In this document: positions 63,278-64,000 of the stretch, one piece after another | Position numbering within the stretch: position 1 is the first letter of the stretch | Layout of the letters: each line of letters opens with the position of its first letter | Assembly: GCF_022513565.1 (NCBI RefSeq) | Contig: NZ_JAKWBE010000001.1 | Coordinates: forward strand, 806,001-870,000 | Source of the DNA: Streptomyces gilvus | GTDB taxonomy: Bacteria > Actinomycetota > Actinomycetes > Streptomycetales > Streptomycetaceae | DNA length: 64,000 bases | Direction: 5' to 3' | Notes under the pieces: generated by a model | What the model was told of the DNA's origin: nothing | Databases searched by the model: none | Seen by the model: only the letters and a program-made list of their open reading frames with translations | Translations under genes and position numbers: made by a program

Positions 63278-64000
63278 TCAGCCGGCCGCGAGCAGCTCCA
63301 GCGTGTCGATCACCCGGTTGGAGAAGCCCCACTCGTTGTCGTACCAGGCGACGACCTTGACGTGCCGGCCGTCGACGCGGGTCAGCGCCGAGTCGAAGAT
63401 CGACGAGGCGGGGTTGCCGGTGATGTCGGACGAGACCAGCGGGTCCTCGGAGTACTCCAGGATCCCGGCGAGCGGCCCCTCGGCCGCCTTGCGGTAGGCC
63501 GCCAGCACGTCCTCGCGCGTCACGTCACGGGCGACGGTCGTGTTGAGCTCGACGATCGAACCCACCGGCACCGGCACCCGGATCGAGTCGCCGGACAGCT
63601 TGCCGTCCAGACCCGGCAGCACCAGACCGATGGCCTTGGCGGCACCCGTCGTGGTCGGCACGATGTTGACGCCCGCGGCCCGCGCCCGGCGCGGGTCGCG
63701 GTGCGGTCCGTCCTGCAGGTTCTGCTCCTGCGTGTAGGCGTGCACGGTCGTCATGAAGCCGTGCTCGATGCCGGCGAGTTCGTCGAGCACCGCGGCCAGC
63801 GGAGCGAGCGCGTTCGTGGTGCAGGAGGCGTTGGAGACGATGGTGTGCAGCTCCCGGTCGTAGGCGTCGGTGTTGACGCCGTACGCGAGCGTGACGTCGG
63901 CGCCGTCCGAGGGCGCGCTGACCAGCACCTTGCGCGCGCCGGCGTCGAGGTGGGCGCGGGCGGCCTCGGCGGAGGTGAAGCGGCCGGTCGCCTCCAGCAC
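63278..64000 (-). CDS. gap: Glyceraldehyde-3-phosphate dehydrogenase (partial)
   Basis: The C-terminal 240 residues of a type-1 GAPDH; the N-terminal NAD-binding part lies right of the window. SNASCTTNALAPL holds the catalytic Cys, TTVHAYTQEQ the His, VPTTTGAAKAIG the phosphate site and WYDNEWGFSNRVIDTL the standard C-terminus. The insert near QDGPHRDPRRARAAG is as in other actinomycete forms. Streptomycetes often have more than one gap gene; which copy this is cannot be told. Confidence 0.93.
   Translation of the reverse strand: MLEATGRFTSAEAARAHLDAGARKVLVSAPSDGADVTLAYGVNTDAYDRELHTIVSNASCTTNALAPLAAVLDELAGIEHGFMTTVHAYTQEQNLQDGPHRDPRRARAAGVNIVPTTTGAAKAIGLVLPGLDGKLSGDSIRVPVPVGSIVELNTTVARDVTREDVLAAYRKAAEGPLAGILEYSEDPLVSSDITGNPASSIFDSALTRVDGRHVKVVAWYDNEWGFSNRVIDTLELLAAG

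Noticed and set aside
1..64000. tRNA genes, CRISPR arrays, insertion sequences or prophage
   Set aside because: No cloverleaf, spaced repeats, transposase, integrase or terminal repeats were seen.

Overview
The window is a stretch of Streptomyces (or very close actinomycete) chromosome. The third codon positions are almost all G or C, GTG starts are common, genes overlap by ATGA/GTGA, Tat signals and lipoboxes are frequent, and several genes appear leaderless. From about 46.3 to 58.6 kb the gene order (two-repeat lipoprotein, DUF574 methyltransferase, PAS-GGDEF-EAL protein, LysR, sdhC-A-B, OlsB-like and OlsA-like acyltransferases) matches what I remember of the S. coelicolor SCO0930-SCO0920 region; this is recall, not a search. 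No tRNA, rRNA, CRISPR array, insertion sequence or prophage was seen.

Bases 1-24010 read as one large sugar-utilisation region. It starts with the end of a lectin-domain protein and a secreted GH29 alpha-L-fucosidase. After a short minus-strand block (DedA, MaoC, a GyrB fragment, a GNAT and a LacI repressor) come a LacI-controlled oligosaccharide ABC importer (binding lipoprotein and two permeases) and three enzymes suited to N-glycans: a cytoplasmic GH5-type enzyme, a secreted GH85 endo-beta-N-acetylglucosaminidase and a cytoplasmic GH38 alpha-mannosidase. A second block, led by a FadR-type GntR regulator, holds a ribose-type ABC importer and a non-phosphorylating L-fucose pathway (L-fuconate dehydratase, SDR, aldo/keto reductase, mutarotase, lactonase). 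Together they suggest outside release of glycans and fucose, uptake through two dedicated transporters, and degradation inside. The final hydrolase of the fucose route, an ATPase for the first importer and a hexosaminidase are not in the window.

Bases 24-42 kb are mixed chromosomal genes: a lipase-maturation-factor-like membrane protein, a DUF6777 lipoprotein, a PAS-GAF-SpoIIE phosphatase, an Fpg/Nei glycosylase, an ECF sigma/unknown/zinc anti-sigma set, a CapA-like lipoprotein, a glyoxalase, a MarR regulator divergent from an alpha/beta hydrolase across two inverted-repeat operators, a PPOX protein, a methyltransferase, a universal stress protein, the two-function LysX and a nucleotidyltransferase. 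Bases 41.5-46 kb hold envelope genes: a NodB deacetylase, a class F-like sortase, two small secreted C-terminally anchored proteins, a DUF4239 membrane protein and a proline-rich surface protein.

Bases 46-64 kb hold the c-di-GMP gene rmdA with its neighbours, a LysR-linked second succinate dehydrogenase (sdhCAB), a probable ornithine-lipid pair, an adenosine-deaminase-like enzyme, a truncated alanyl-tRNA-synthetase paralogue, a secreted endonuclease/exonuclease/phosphatase-family enzyme, a 5'-truncated DinB/DUF664 gene and the 3' part of a gap gene. The most striking signal is upstream of the short AlaRS: a leaderless 22-codon ORF with seven Ala codons, followed by a GC-rich terminator hairpin and a competing antiterminator pairing, as expected for alanine-responsive transcription attenuation.
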